DNA of 64,000 bases, taken from Microvirga zambiensis WSM3693. Lineage in GTDB: Bacteria > Pseudomonadota > Alphaproteobacteria > Rhizobiales > Beijerinckiaceae. Below are positions 8,840 through 17,863 of the stretch, one piece after another. The notes beneath the pieces are model-generated. The model searched no databases. It saw nothing but the letters and a program-made list of their open reading frames with translations, and was not told the origin of the DNA. How positions within the stretch are numbered: the stretch's first letter is position 1; the number at the start of each line of letters is the position of its first letter. A program made the translations under genes and the position numbers. The stretch is from assembly GCF_016735695.1 (NCBI RefSeq), contig NZ_JAERQD010000004.1, forward strand, positions 140,724 through 204,723, read 5' to 3'.

Positions 8840-10749
8840 TGCCGCTCAACACCCGTAAAGCCATACTTCTGGCCGCTGCCATCGGCCTGCTCTCGCTGCC
8901 GGCCGGGGCGCAGGATTTCAAGGAACCGCCCTTCTTCGCCAACCTGCTGAAGGACAAGAAGCTGCCGCCTCTCGCGGAGCGGATTCCGAAATCTCCCATC
9001 GTGGTCGATGCGGCAGGCCAGTATGGCGGCGACATGATCACCCTGGTGCCGCGGCCGCGGGATATCCGCTACATATCCACCTTCGCCTATACCAGGCTGG
9101 TCGGCTACGACCGCGACCTGAAGCTACAGCCCGATATCCTGGAAAAGCTCGAGAACGAGGACGACCGGGTCTTCACCTTCACCTTGCGTGCGGGCCACCG
9201 CTGGTCGGACGGTTCCCCCTTCACCGCGGAAGACTTCCGGTATTACTGGGAGGATGTGGCGCAGAATGCCGACCTGTCGCCGGCCGGCCCGCCCGAGTTC
9301 ATGATGGTGGACGGAAAGCCCCCGCGCTTCGAGGTCCTCGACGAGCGGACGGTGCGCTACAGCTGGGACAAGCCCAACCCGCGCTTCCTGCCGCAGCTTG
9401 CGGGCCCCATCGACCCGGGCATCTACCGAGCCGCTGCCTATCTCAAGCAGTTCCACGCCAAATATGCGGACAAGGCTGCCCTCGAGGAAAAGGCAAAGCA
9501 GCAGAAATTGAAATCTTGGGCGGCCCTGCATAACCGCATGGACGACATGAAGGAGCAGACCAACCCTGCCCTTCCCACCCTGATGGCGTGGCGCATCATG
9601 AACGCGGCGCCTGCCAACCGCTTCGTGTTCGAGCGCAATCCCTATTACCATCGCATCGACAGCCACGGACAGCAGCTTCCCTATGTCGACCGCATGCTCA
9701 TGGACGTATCGGCGAGCGGGCTCTTCGCCGCAAAGGCCAATGCGGGCGAAGTCGATCTCCTGTTCCGCGGCCTCTCCATGAGCGACATTCCCGTCCTGAA
9801 GGAGGGCGAGAAGGCGAAGGGCTACCGCACTCTTCTCTGGCCCTATGCACGCGGCACCGAACTGGCGCTCTATCCCAACCTCAACGCGGTCGATCCGGTC
9901 TGGCGGCAGCTCAACCGCGACATCCGCTTCCGCCGTGCCCTGTCGCTCGGCATCGACCGCAAGACCTTGAACAACGCCCTGCTCTTCGGGCTCGGCACCG
10001 AGGGCAACAACACCATCGTCTCTGAAAGCCCGCTCTTCTCGCCCGAGCTGCGTACCACCAACGCCGGATACGACCCGGCGGAAGCCTCGCGCCTGCTGGA
10101 CGAGATTGGTCTGACGCAGCGCAACGGCGCCGGCATCCGCCTGCTTCCCGATGGGCGCGAATTAGAGATCATCGTCGAGACGGATGGGGAGAGCAGCCTC
10201 GTCGTCGACGGCCTCACCCTCATCGGCGAGTTCTGGCGCGAGATCGGCGTCAGGCTCTTCGTGAAGCCGCAGGATCGCACAGTCCTGCGCAACCGCTCCT
10301 ATGCCGGCCTGACTGTCATGGTGGCAGCACCCGGTCTCGATAACGCGATCCCGACCGCCATCATGCCGCCGACGGAACTCGCCCCTATGCGCCAGGACAA
10401 TTATGCCTGGCCGAAATGGGGCCAGTACGTGGAGACCAAGGGCAAGAACGGCGAAGCCGTCGATATCCCCGAAGCCAAGCGGCTACTCGATCTCTATGCG
10501 ACTTGGATGAACACCGGGAACCGCACCGTGCAGAAGGATGTCTGGCACGAGATGCTGCGCAACCATGCCGAGAACCAATGGTCCATCGGCACCATTTCCG
10601 GCGCATTGCAGCCCATCGTCATGCGCAACGGATTGCAGGGCCTTCCCGCCAAGGCGCTCTACAGCTGGGAGCCGACGGCGATGATCGGCATCTACCGCCT
10701 CGATGAGGTCTTTTGGAACAAAGCCGCCGGCAAAGAGGCCCGTCGATGA
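8836..10749 (+). CDS. Periplasmic substrate-binding protein, SBP family 5
   Basis: Starts at ATG 8836 (an ATG at 8839 follows immediately) within the ATPase stop. Residues 1-26 form a clear signal peptide (basic start, ILLAAAIGLLSL core, cleavage likely after AGA). The 637-residue length fits peptide-type solute-binding proteins. Family marks include FTLRAGHRWSDGSPFTAEDF near residue 115, FERNPYYHRIDSHGQQLPYV near 265 and FRRALSLGIDRKTLN near 370. It delivers ligand to the two-permease channel encoded directly downstream. The ligand may be a peptide, opine or another small amide compound; the acetamidase/formamidase gene nearby is suggestive but not proof. Confidence 0.92.
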   Translation: MMPLNTRKAILLAAAIGLLSLPAGAQDFKEPPFFANLLKDKKLPPLAERIPKSPIVVDAAGQYGGDMITLVPRPRDIRYISTFAYTRLVGYDRDLKLQPDILEKLENEDDRVFTFTLRAGHRWSDGSPFTAEDFRYYWEDVAQNADLSPAGPPEFMMVDGKPPRFEVLDERTVRYSWDKPNPRFLPQLAGPIDPGIYRAAAYLKQFHAKYADKAALEEKAKQQKLKSWAALHNRMDDMKEQTNPALPTLMAWRIMNAAPANRFVFERNPYYHRIDSHGQQLPYVDRMLMDVSASGLFAAKANAGEVDLLFRGLSMSDIPVLKEGEKAKGYRTLLWPYARGTELALYPNLNAVDPVWRQLNRDIRFRRALSLGIDRKTLNNALLFGLGTEGNNTIVSESPLFSPELRTTNAGYDPAEASRLLDEIGLTQRNGAGIRLLPDGRELEIIVETDGESSLVVDGLTLIGEFWREIGVRLFVKPQDRTVLRNRSYAGLTVMVAAPGLDNAIPTAIMPPTELAPMRQDNYAWPKWGQYVETKGKNGEAVDIPEAKRLLDLYATWMNTGNRTVQKDVWHEMLRNHAENQWSIGTISGALQPIVMRNGLQGLPAKALYSWEPTAMIGIYRLDEVFWNKAAGKEARR

Positions 10750-11765
10750 TCCGTTTCCTGTTGCGTCGCTTCGTCACCATGGCGGTGACCCTGCTGATCA
10801 TCTCGGCGCTTGTCTTCTTCATCATCAAGCTGCCGCCGGGGGACTTCCTGTCCAATCAGATCGCCGAGCTGAGGGCGCAGGGCGAATCCGCCTCCATCGC
10901 GAAGGCCGAGTTCCTGATCAAGCAATACGGCCTCGACAGGCCGGCCTGGGAACAATACCTGGTCTGGCTCGGCGTGATGCCGGGCCCGAACGGCTTCTCG
11001 GGCCTGCTGCAGGGCGACTGGGGCTGGTCCTTCGAATATGACAAGCCCGTCGTGGAGGTGGTCGGCGATGCCCTGTGGCTGACGCTCCTGGTCAATCTCG
11101 CGGTGGTGATCTTCATCCATGTGGTGTCGATCCCCATCGCGATCTATTCGGCGACGCGGCAATACTCCGTCGGCGACTACCTTGCCACGTTCATCGGCTA
11201 TATCGGCCTTGCGACCCCGAGCTTCCTGCTCGCGCTGATCCTGCTCTATTACATGAACCGCTGGTTCGGCATCTCCATCGGCGGGCTCTACGATGCGGAA
11301 TATGCGGGCGAGCCGTGGGACTGGCCCAAGATCCAGTCCCTGCTCTCGCATCTGGTCGTTCCGACCGTCGTGATCGGGCTCGGCGGCACGGCCGCCATGA
11401 TCCGGCGCATGCGCGCCAACCTGCTCGACGAACTCGGCAAGCAATATTACGTGACCGCGAAAGCGAAGGGGCTCGGGCCGACCAAGGCCCTCGTGAAATA
11501 TCCTTTCCGCATGTCGCTCAACCCCTTCATCGCCGATATCGGCAACCTGCTGCCGCATCTCGTCTCCGGATCGGTCCTGGTATCGCTGGTGCTGAGCCTG
11601 CCGACGGTCGGGCCCATTCTCCTGAGCGCCCTGAAGAGCCAGGACCAGTTCCTCGCCGGATTCATCTTGATGTTCGTCGCCGTGCTCACCGTGGTCGGCA
11701 TGCTGATTTCGGACCTACTTCTGGCCTGGCTCGATCCGCGCATCCGGATGGGAGGCGGACGATGA
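10746..11765 (+). CDS. ABC importer permease (DppB/YejB type)
   Basis: Start ATG 10746 lies in the binding-protein stop (ATGA). The 339-residue inner-membrane protein begins MIRFLLRRFVTMAVTLLIIS, the hallmark N-terminus of DppB-type permeases. About six membrane segments are visible. The EAA-type cytoplasmic loop is YVTAKAKGLGPTKALVKYPF near residue 236, contacting the ATPase. The first periplasmic loop (YGLDRPAWEQYLVWLGVMPG, then LLQGDWGWSFEYDKPVVE) is typical. It pairs with the next gene to form the channel. Confidence 0.93.
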   Translation: MIRFLLRRFVTMAVTLLIISALVFFIIKLPPGDFLSNQIAELRAQGESASIAKAEFLIKQYGLDRPAWEQYLVWLGVMPGPNGFSGLLQGDWGWSFEYDKPVVEVVGDALWLTLLVNLAVVIFIHVVSIPIAIYSATRQYSVGDYLATFIGYIGLATPSFLLALILLYYMNRWFGISIGGLYDAEYAGEPWDWPKIQSLLSHLVVPTVVIGLGGTAAMIRRMRANLLDELGKQYYVTAKAKGLGPTKALVKYPFRMSLNPFIADIGNLLPHLVSGSVLVSLVLSLPTVGPILLSALKSQDQFLAGFILMFVAVLTVVGMLISDLLLAWLDPRIRMGGGR

Positions 11766-12925
11766 ACAACGCCGTCACCTCCGAGCGTCATTACGTCGAT
11801 CAGGCGCCCTTCGATCCCGGCAAGACCGAGCCAGTCGGCGCCGAAAACGAGAACTTCTACCGCGCCTCGTCATGGCAGCTGATGTGGTGGAAATTCCGTC
11901 GCCACAAGGTGGCCGTCGCGGCGGCCTTCGTGCTGCTTGCCTTCTATGCCCTCGTGCCCTTCGTCGAGGTTATTGCGCCTTACAATCAGACCAAGCGGCA
12001 CGGCGACTTTCTCTACGCGCCACCACAGGCCGTCCATCTCTTCCACGAAGGCCGCTTCATCGGCCCTTACGTCTATCCCTACACCTACAGTTTCGACCTG
12101 GAGAGCTTCCGGCGCGTCTATACGGTCGACAAGTCGAATCCGCAGCCGATCCGTTTCTTCTGCCGAGGCGATTCTTACGATTTCTGGGGCATCTGGAAGG
12201 CGGACGTCCATGTCTTCTGCCCGCCGGAAGACGGCACCATGTTCCTGCTCGGCACCGACAGGCTCGGGCGCGATCTGCTCTCGCGTATCATCTACGGGGC
12301 ACGGATCTCGCTCACCATCGGCATCGTCGGCATCGCGGTCTCTTTCGCCCTCGGCCTCTTCTTCGGCGGGCTTGCCGGCTATCTCGGCGGCTGGGTCGAT
12401 CACGTGATCCAGCGCATGATCGAGATCCTGCGCTCGCTGCCGGAACTTCCCCTGTGGCTCGCCCTCTCGGCCGCCCTGCCGGCGAACTGGAGCCCGATTC
12501 TCATCTTCTTCGGCATCACGATCATTCTCGGCCTGCTCGACTGGCCGGGCCTCGCCCGTGCCGTTCGCTCGAAACTGCTCTCGCTGCGCGAGGAGGATTT
12601 CGTCAAGGCTGCGGAACTCATGGGCGCATCCAAGAAACGCATCATCGCGCGCCACCTGATCCCGAACTTCATGAGCCACCTGATCGCCTCAGCGACCCTG
12701 TCGATCCCGTCCATGATCCTTGGCGAAACCGCCCTCTCCTTCTTGGGCCTGGGCCTGCGCCCGCCGGTCACGAGTTGGGGGGTTCTGCTCAACGAGGCTC
12801 AGAACCTCGCCGCGGTGCAGCTCCATCCCTGGCTGCTGTTCCCGATGGTGCCGGTGGTGATCGTGGTGCTCGCCTTCAACTTCATGGGCGACGGATTGCG
12901 CGACGCGGCGGACCCGTATCACTAG
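11762..12925 (+). CDS. ABC importer permease (DppC/YejE type) with long periplasmic insert
   Basis: Starts at ATG 11762 overlapping the previous stop; 387 residues. A DppC-type permease: helix 1 near residues 55-75, then a long insert (about 80-165) containing PYVYPYTYSFDLESFRRVY and two cysteines flanking a tryptophan-rich stretch (FFCRGDSYDFWGIW ... VFCPPEDG), then the conserved FLLGTDRLGRDLLSRIIYGA. The EAA loop reads AAELMGASKKRIIARHLIPN. The insert is longer than in standard DppC and probably sits in the periplasm near the binding protein. Last gene of the operon; a palindromic repeat follows the stop. Confidence 0.92.
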   Translation: MNNAVTSERHYVDQAPFDPGKTEPVGAENENFYRASSWQLMWWKFRRHKVAVAAAFVLLAFYALVPFVEVIAPYNQTKRHGDFLYAPPQAVHLFHEGRFIGPYVYPYTYSFDLESFRRVYTVDKSNPQPIRFFCRGDSYDFWGIWKADVHVFCPPEDGTMFLLGTDRLGRDLLSRIIYGARISLTIGIVGIAVSFALGLFFGGLAGYLGGWVDHVIQRMIEILRSLPELPLWLALSAALPANWSPILIFFGITIILGLLDWPGLARAVRSKLLSLREEDFVKAAELMGASKKRIIARHLIPNFMSHLIASATLSIPSMILGETALSFLGLGLRPPVTSWGVLLNEAQNLAAVQLHPWLLFPMVPVVIVVLAFNFMGDGLRDAADPYH

Positions 12926-12926
12926 A

Positions 12927-12969
12927 GCATTTTTCGGCGAAGTGGCTCCGGTTCGCCGTCAAAAAATGC
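12927..12969. repeat. Dispersed long palindrome behind importer operon
   Basis: Imperfect inverted repeat with arms beginning GCATTTTTCGGCGAA and ending TTCGCCGTCAAAAAATGC around a short GTGGCTCCGG-type centre. It begins 1 bp past the permease stop. Such GCAT...ATGC palindromes are scattered between genes in Hyphomicrobiales genomes. It could act as a transcript 3' end. The rest of 12970-13114 shows no other feature. Confidence 0.6.
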
Positions 12970-13114
12970 GGCAAAGCAAAGAGGAGAGATGATTCCACGC
13001 CAGTGGAAGCAGCTCTAGCTTATCCTGCGGCAAGACGGCTCCGCCTTGCCGCCTCCAGCGACGCCCTATCTAACCGGTCGAACATCGATTGGATCCGACT
13101 TGCGGAGATGGAGC

Positions 13115-13501
13115 ATGACAACGCTGCTTGCAAAGAAAGACGCCATCGCGACCGTCGCGGTCAAGGATCTGGCGAAAGCCAGAGCTTTCTACGAGAACAT
13201 TCTCGGCCTGGAGCCCGTCGACGGCGAGGAGGAAAGCGTGCGGACCTATCGCACCGGATCCTCGTCCCTCCTCGTCTATGAGTCGGCTTATGCAGGCACC
13301 AACCAGGCGACCTCTGTCACATGGCCTCTCGGCGACGATCTCGATGCGGTCATCCGCGACCTGAAGGCGAAAGGCGTCACCTTCGAGCGTTACGACATGC
13401 CGGGCGCAAAGCATGACGGCGACGTCCACGATTTCGGCAAGGTGCGTGTCGCGTGGTTCAAAGATCCGGACGGCAATATCTTCAATCTCGGGAATTTCTA
13501 G
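13115..13501 (+). CDS. VOC (glyoxalase/bleomycin-resistance fold) family protein
   Basis: The ATG at 13115 after GGAGATGGAG-rich sequence gives a 128-residue protein, a standard single VOC domain length. It has the opening strand IATVAVKDLAKARAFYENIL with LGL right after, the middle VYESAYAGTNQAT and the closing VRVAWFKDPDGNIFNLGNF, which together form the paired beta-alpha-beta-beta-beta units. Metal ligands of glyoxalase I are not obviously all present, so the exact reaction (dioxygenase, isomerase, drug binding) is unknown. It stands alone between the importer operon and the amidase gene. Confidence 0.85.
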   Translation: MTTLLAKKDAIATVAVKDLAKARAFYENILGLEPVDGEEESVRTYRTGSSSLLVYESAYAGTNQATSVTWPLGDDLDAVIRDLKAKGVTFERYDMPGAKHDGDVHDFGKVRVAWFKDPDGNIFNLGNF

Positions 13502-13540
13502 ACCGGGCGGCTGCGGAGCCGTTTTCATCAACGGCGGAAC

Positions 13541-14530
13541 ATGCGACACAGCCATATCACGCAGCCCGAACAGAGGTATCCCGTGGCCCAGCACCAGCTT
13601 GATGCATCCCCCGAGACAATCCATTGGGGCTATTTCGACGCGAAGCTGCCACCGATCCTCACCATCGATCCCGGCGATACCGTCACGATCTCGACCGTGT
13701 CCGGCGGACCCGAGGCGATGCCTGGGGCGCCCTTCGTCATCCCGCCGGCCCTGCCTGCCATTCATGCGGCCCACAAACCGAAGCTGCCGGGCCATATCTG
13801 CACCGGACCAGTCGCGGTGCGCGGCGCCAGGGCCGGACAGGTTCTGGAAGTGCGCATCAAGGACATCGAGCTGCACTACGACTGGGGCTTCACCTTTTCC
13901 GCGCCGCTGAAAGGCGCCCTGCCCGACGACTTCGACGACATCCATTTCATGAACATCCCGCTCGACCGCGAGCGGATGACGGGCAGGCTGCCCTGGGGTT
14001 TGGAATTGCCGCTGAAGCCTTTCTTCGGCGTCATGGCCGTCGCGCCGCCTGTGGCCTGGGGTGCACTCAGCACGCTTCCGCCGCGCCGCAACGGCGGCAA
14101 TCTCGACAACAAGGAGCTGGTGGCCGGCACGACGCTCTACTTGCCGATCCACGTGGATGGAGCGCTGTTCTCCGTCGGCGACGGGCACGGCGTGCAGGGT
14201 GACGGCGAGGTCTGCGTCACCGCCATCGAGACCGGGCTGATCGGCACCTTCGAGCTGCACCTACGCGAGGACATGCAGCTCACCTGGCCCATGGCCGAGA
14301 CGCCGACGCACGTGATGACCATGGCCTTCGATCCGGATCTCGACGATTGCGTCGTCATCGCCCTGCGCAGCATGATCGACCTGATTTCAAACCGCACCGG
14401 CATCACCAAGGCCGAGGCCTATGCCCTGTGCAGCCTCGCGGCGGACTTGCGCATCACGCAGGTAGTCAACGGCAACAAGGGCGTCCACGTGATGCTCGAC
14501 AAGAGCCTGCTGCAGAAGGACCGGCGCTAA
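13541..14530 (+). CDS. Acetamidase/formamidase family protein
   Basis: Hydrolyses short amides (acetamide, formamide) to ammonia and acid in characterised relatives. Marks include IHWGYFDAKLPPILTIDPGD near the N-terminus, HICTGPVAVRGARAGQVLEV in the middle and FELHLREDMQLTWPMAETPT towards the C-terminus. Two starts are possible: ATG 13541 (329 residues) or GTG 13583 (315 residues), which has AGAGG at 13572-13576; the latter begins VAQHQLDASPETIHWG and fits family N-termini better. The gene ends convergently with the DUF763 gene: the sequence CTAA at 14527-14530 supplies TAA for this gene and TAG for the other. Confidence 0.88.
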   Translation: MRHSHITQPEQRYPVAQHQLDASPETIHWGYFDAKLPPILTIDPGDTVTISTVSGGPEAMPGAPFVIPPALPAIHAAHKPKLPGHICTGPVAVRGARAGQVLEVRIKDIELHYDWGFTFSAPLKGALPDDFDDIHFMNIPLDRERMTGRLPWGLELPLKPFFGVMAVAPPVAWGALSTLPPRRNGGNLDNKELVAGTTLYLPIHVDGALFSVGDGHGVQGDGEVCVTAIETGLIGTFELHLREDMQLTWPMAETPTHVMTMAFDPDLDDCVVIALRSMIDLISNRTGITKAEAYALCSLAADLRITQVVNGNKGVHVMLDKSLLQKDRR

Positions 14531-15777
14531 TCCGCGTCCGGCGGCGGCTCGTCTCCGAAGATGGAGCGGCCGCCGTATGAGTGGGACTTCTCGCGCTCCC
14601 GACGGATATGCTCGCCCACGTCGTGACCCGTGGCATGACGCTCGAGAGCGCGGGCCTGATCGTCGAGCCTCTTCAGGGCGAACAGCTCCTCCTGCTGACC
14701 GAGCTTCGCTTTCTGTACGGCTGATTTCAGGACGCGGATGGTTTCGTCATAGACGCGCACCGGCACCGGATAGGGATGCCGGTCCTTGCCCCCATGCGCG
14801 AAGGAGAAGCGGGCCGGATCGCTGAAGCGGCAGGGCGTGCCGTGCACCACTTCCGCCACCATCGCGAGGGCTTCCACCGTGCGCGCTCCCACGCCCGGCG
14901 TCATGAGAAGGTCGGGAAAATCCTCAGGGCCGCGATCGGCCGCCGCCGCAAGCGTTCCATGAAGCCTGCGGAGGACCACGTCCTTGCCGCGCACGTCGTG
15001 ATGCTCCGGCATCACCAGATGCGGCAGCAGCGGCTGTGGATTCGTAACCGGCGGGGTTTCTGTCGCGCGCTCCTCCAGCGCCAGGAACTTCCGCGCGATG
15101 CCATCGGGACCGAGCGTGCCGAGGATCTCGATCTGTGCCCGCCGCGACGCCTCCGCCCGCCGGTCGGTGAGATTGACGATCGTGCCCTGCCCCTTCCCGT
15201 CGATGGCCGTATGCGGCTCGTCGACGAAGCTCTTGAGATCCTCCGACAGCCAGTGATAGCGGCGCGCCTGCCGGGATGCGTCGTTCATGCCCTGCTGCAC
15301 CACTGTCCATTTGCCGTCGTCGGTGACGATGAAGCCGTGGAGATAGAGATCGAACCCATCCTGGATCGCGGCGCTGTCGACCTTCGCCACCAGCCGGCTT
15401 GCATCCGCAAGCGCCGCGCCGTCGAAGCCGATGCGCTCGCCGATGGCGATCAATTCGTGTGGTGTCTGTCGCGAGTGCTTTCCGCGCCCGCCGCAGACAT
15501 GGATCCCGAGTTCGGCCGACAGGGGCGTCAGCCCGCGCTTGAGCGCTCCGAGAACGCTCGTGGTGATGCCGGAGGAATGCCAGTCCATTCCCATCACGGC
15601 TCCGAAAGACTGGAACCAGAAGGGATGCGCGAGACGGCGCAGCAGCTCGTCCCGGCCGTAATGATGCACGACCGCCTCGCTGATTACGCCGCCGAGCCGC
15701 GTCATGCGGTCGGCCAGCCATTTCGGCACGCGGCCGGAATGCAGCGGCAGGTCGGCGCTTCCGGCGCGCTTCGCCAT
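14527..15777 (-). CDS. DUF763 domain-containing protein
   Basis: The best start is the ATG at 15777, preceded on the reverse strand by GAGAGGA at a good distance, giving 416 residues (MAKRAGSADLPLHSGRVPKW). DUF763 proteins are found in archaea and bacteria and have no established function. Conserved-looking blocks are FGAVMGMDWHSSGITTSVLG, GIHVCGGRGKHSRQTPHEL, LYLHGFIVTDDGKWTVVQQG with MNDASRQARRYHW, and LMTPGVGARTVEALAMVAEV. The last resembles a helix-hairpin-helix (PGVGxxT), so nucleic-acid binding is possible (inference). No operon partner; convergent with the amidase. Confidence 0.85.
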   Translation of the reverse strand: MAKRAGSADLPLHSGRVPKWLADRMTRLGGVISEAVVHHYGRDELLRRLAHPFWFQSFGAVMGMDWHSSGITTSVLGALKRGLTPLSAELGIHVCGGRGKHSRQTPHELIAIGERIGFDGAALADASRLVAKVDSAAIQDGFDLYLHGFIVTDDGKWTVVQQGMNDASRQARRYHWLSEDLKSFVDEPHTAIDGKGQGTIVNLTDRRAEASRRAQIEILGTLGPDGIARKFLALEERATETPPVTNPQPLLPHLVMPEHHDVRGKDVVLRRLHGTLAAAADRGPEDFPDLLMTPGVGARTVEALAMVAEVVHGTPCRFSDPARFSFAHGGKDRHPYPVPVRVYDETIRVLKSAVQKAKLGQQEELFALKRLDDQARALERHATGHDVGEHIRREREKSHSYGGRSIFGDEPPPDAD

Positions 15778-15860
15778 CGGGTGGATCCTCTCGGAATTGA
15801 GTTCTGAAGCAGATGCTATGCCACGGGTTGCCCAGGCAAGCCACGGCACAAGGTAGGCTC

Positions 15861-15995
15861 AACCCCACCTCTCCCCGGTGGGGAGAGGTCGAGCGCAGCG
15901 AGGGTGAGGGGGAGAGCGCTCTCCGGATAAGGCGTAACCCCTCACCCGCCGCGCTGACGCGCGTCGACTCTCCCTCAAGGAGAGGTCGACGCGCC
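15861..15995. repeat. Intergenic palindromic repeat cluster
   Basis: Two hairpin-forming units lie in the gap behind the helicase gene: CCTCTCCCC/GGGGAGAGG at 15868-15888 and GCGTCGAC/GTCGACGC at 15961-15992, joined by GAGGGTGAGGGGGAGAG-type sequence. This composition (CTCACCC, CTCTCCCC, GTCGAC units) matches a family of intergenic mosaic repeats widely seen in Rhizobiales. No gene is apparent between 15778 and 16075. Confidence 0.6.
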
Positions 15996-16075
15996 ATTCG
16001 CTGATAGGCGATCGCTCACATCCTCACTCTAGCCCCCCAAGAGGAAGAGGGAAACACGCACCTGGCTCCGAACTG

Positions 16076-16100
16076 AAAAAGGCGCCTCGCGGCGCCTTTT
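16076..16100 (-). terminator. Intrinsic terminator of the DEAD-box helicase gene
   Basis: GGCGCC-TCGC-GGCGCC stem-loop at 16081-16096 flanked by A5 and T4, so it works on either strand. It lies 12 bp beyond the helicase stop. Confidence 0.85.
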
Positions 16101-16112
16101 CGATTGTTTGCC

Positions 16113-17651
16113 TTAGCGGCGGCGGGGGCTCTTTTCGAGCCAGGCCACCTGGGCCCCATCACCCCGGCGTCCTTCCGAACGGTTGGAGGCGGGCTTCCCT
16201 TGCGCAGGACGCTGACCTTGAGCGGGACGCTGCTGGCCTTGAGCGGGCCGCTGCTGGTTACCAGCAGGCTGGCCGCCCTGCGGCTGAGCGTTGCCGCCGG
16301 GCTTTCCGCCGCGGCCGCGACGGCGCTTCGGGCCCCGCTCGGCGTTCGGATCGGTGCTGCGCGACTGGCCGTGGCCCTGATGCCCGCGGGCATGGGGAGC
16401 CGGACGGCCGCGCTGCGGCTCGCGACGCTCGGAGGTCTCGGAAGCAGCCGGAGCGGCGGGAAGACCTTCCGGCAGAGGCTGGACAGGCACCTTGAGGCGG
16501 GTCAGCTTCTCGATGTCCTTCAGAAACGCCTTTTCCTCGTCGTTGCAGAACGAGATCGCAAGGCCGGTCGCACCCGCACGGGCCGTACGGCCGATGCGGT
16601 GGACGTAGGACTCCGGCACGTTCGGCAGGTCGTAATTGATGACGTGGGACACGCCATCCACGTCGATGCCGCGCGCGGCGATGTCGGTCGCGACCAGCAC
16701 CCTGCACGAGCCGTCACGGAAGCCCGCAAGCGCACGCTCACGCTGCGGCTGCGACTTGTTGCCGTGGATCGCGGCACCCGCGATGCCGGCCTTGTCGAGG
16801 CCGCGCACGACCTTATCCGCGCCGTGCTTGGTGCGGGTGAAGACGAGGACGCGGTCGATGGACGGATCGCGCAGGAGCGTCTCGAGCAGGACCTGCTTGC
16901 GGTTGGTCTGCACGAAGATCACGCTCTGCTCCACGCGCTCGGCCGTGGTCGCCACGGGCGTGACGGCCACGTGGGCAGGATTGCGCAGGAAGGACTCGGC
17001 CAGGCTCGAGATCGTCTTCGGCATGGTGGCCGAGAAGAACAGGCTCTGACGGTCTTTCGGCAGCAGGGTCACGATGCGCTTCAACGCATGGATGAAGCCG
17101 AGGTCGAGCATCTGGTCGGCCTCGTCGAGGACGAGGATCTCGATATCGCGGAGGCTGAGCGCCCGGCGGTCGACGAGATCGATAAGGCGGCCGGGCGTGG
17201 CGACGAGCACGTCGACGCCAGCGGCCAGAGCCTTCTCCTGGCGGGAGATGGTGACGCCGCCGAACACCACCTCGGTGGTGAGGCGCAGATTGCGGCCATA
17301 GACGCGGAAGCTGTCGGCGATCTGGCCGGAGAGCTCACGGGTCGGGCTCAGCACGAGGACGCGGGGGCTCTTGGGCCGGCGCGGCTTCGGGTTCGCGTTC
17401 AGGCGATGCAGGATCGGCAGCGCGAAAGCGGCCGTCTTGCCGGTGCCGGTCTGGGCGATGCCGCAGACGTCGCGACCTTCCATGGCATAGGGAATGGTCT
17501 GGGCCTGGATCGGCGTGGGCTTCTCATAGCCCTCAGCAGACAAGGCCTTCAGGATCGGCTGGGCCAATCCAAAATCAGTGAAGAGTGTCAAGGTATTATC
17601 GTCTTTCGAACGGATGCGGTGAGCCGCAAAGCATGTTCGGCTTTTGGTCAA
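16113..17651 (-). CDS. DEAD-box ATP-dependent RNA helicase (RhlE-like)
   Basis: Unwinds RNA duplexes in ribosome assembly or RNA decay in the family. With the start at 17651 (512 residues): Q-motif GYEKPTPIQAQTI near 41, Walker A AQTGTGKT near 66, PTREL, DEAD box at 176-179, SAT near 207, and HRIGRTARAG in the second RecA domain. Residues beyond about 400 are a low-complexity basic, Gln/Gly/Pro-rich tail with repeated PAQGQQRPAQGQRPAQGKP-type units, likely RNA-binding and disordered. The first 20 residues are not family-like; a TTG at 17591 (then TLFTDFGLAQPIL) may be the true start. It is alone, followed by a strong terminator. Confidence 0.9.
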   Translation of the reverse strand: MTKSRTCFAAHRIRSKDDNTLTLFTDFGLAQPILKALSAEGYEKPTPIQAQTIPYAMEGRDVCGIAQTGTGKTAAFALPILHRLNANPKPRRPKSPRVLVLSPTRELSGQIADSFRVYGRNLRLTTEVVFGGVTISRQEKALAAGVDVLVATPGRLIDLVDRRALSLRDIEILVLDEADQMLDLGFIHALKRIVTLLPKDRQSLFFSATMPKTISSLAESFLRNPAHVAVTPVATTAERVEQSVIFVQTNRKQVLLETLLRDPSIDRVLVFTRTKHGADKVVRGLDKAGIAGAAIHGNKSQPQRERALAGFRDGSCRVLVATDIAARGIDVDGVSHVINYDLPNVPESYVHRIGRTARAGATGLAISFCNDEEKAFLKDIEKLTRLKVPVQPLPEGLPAAPAASETSERREPQRGRPAPHARGHQGHGQSRSTDPNAERGPKRRRGRGGKPGGNAQPQGGQPAGNQQRPAQGQQRPAQGQRPAQGKPASNRSEGRRGDGAQVAWLEKSPRRR

Positions 17652-17863
17652 GCTGGGCGCTTCAGGGCTCTGAGGCGAGAGCCCGCGTGATGGGGCCGTC
17701 GTATGATTGAGCGATTGAAGAAGGGGACCGGGGTCCTCGCCGTTTCGCGATTATCCGTCACGCAGTCCCGCTCAAGCTGCTCGATGACCGAGCGCCGTCG
17801 CCTGCTGTGCATATGGAGGCTAAAAGCCTATCCGTCAACTGCGGAGGCTGACATAAAACCGTC

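Noticed and set aside
16104..17690. Plus-strand 528-codon frame
   Set aside because: Complement of the DEAD-box helicase, which has all helicase motifs.
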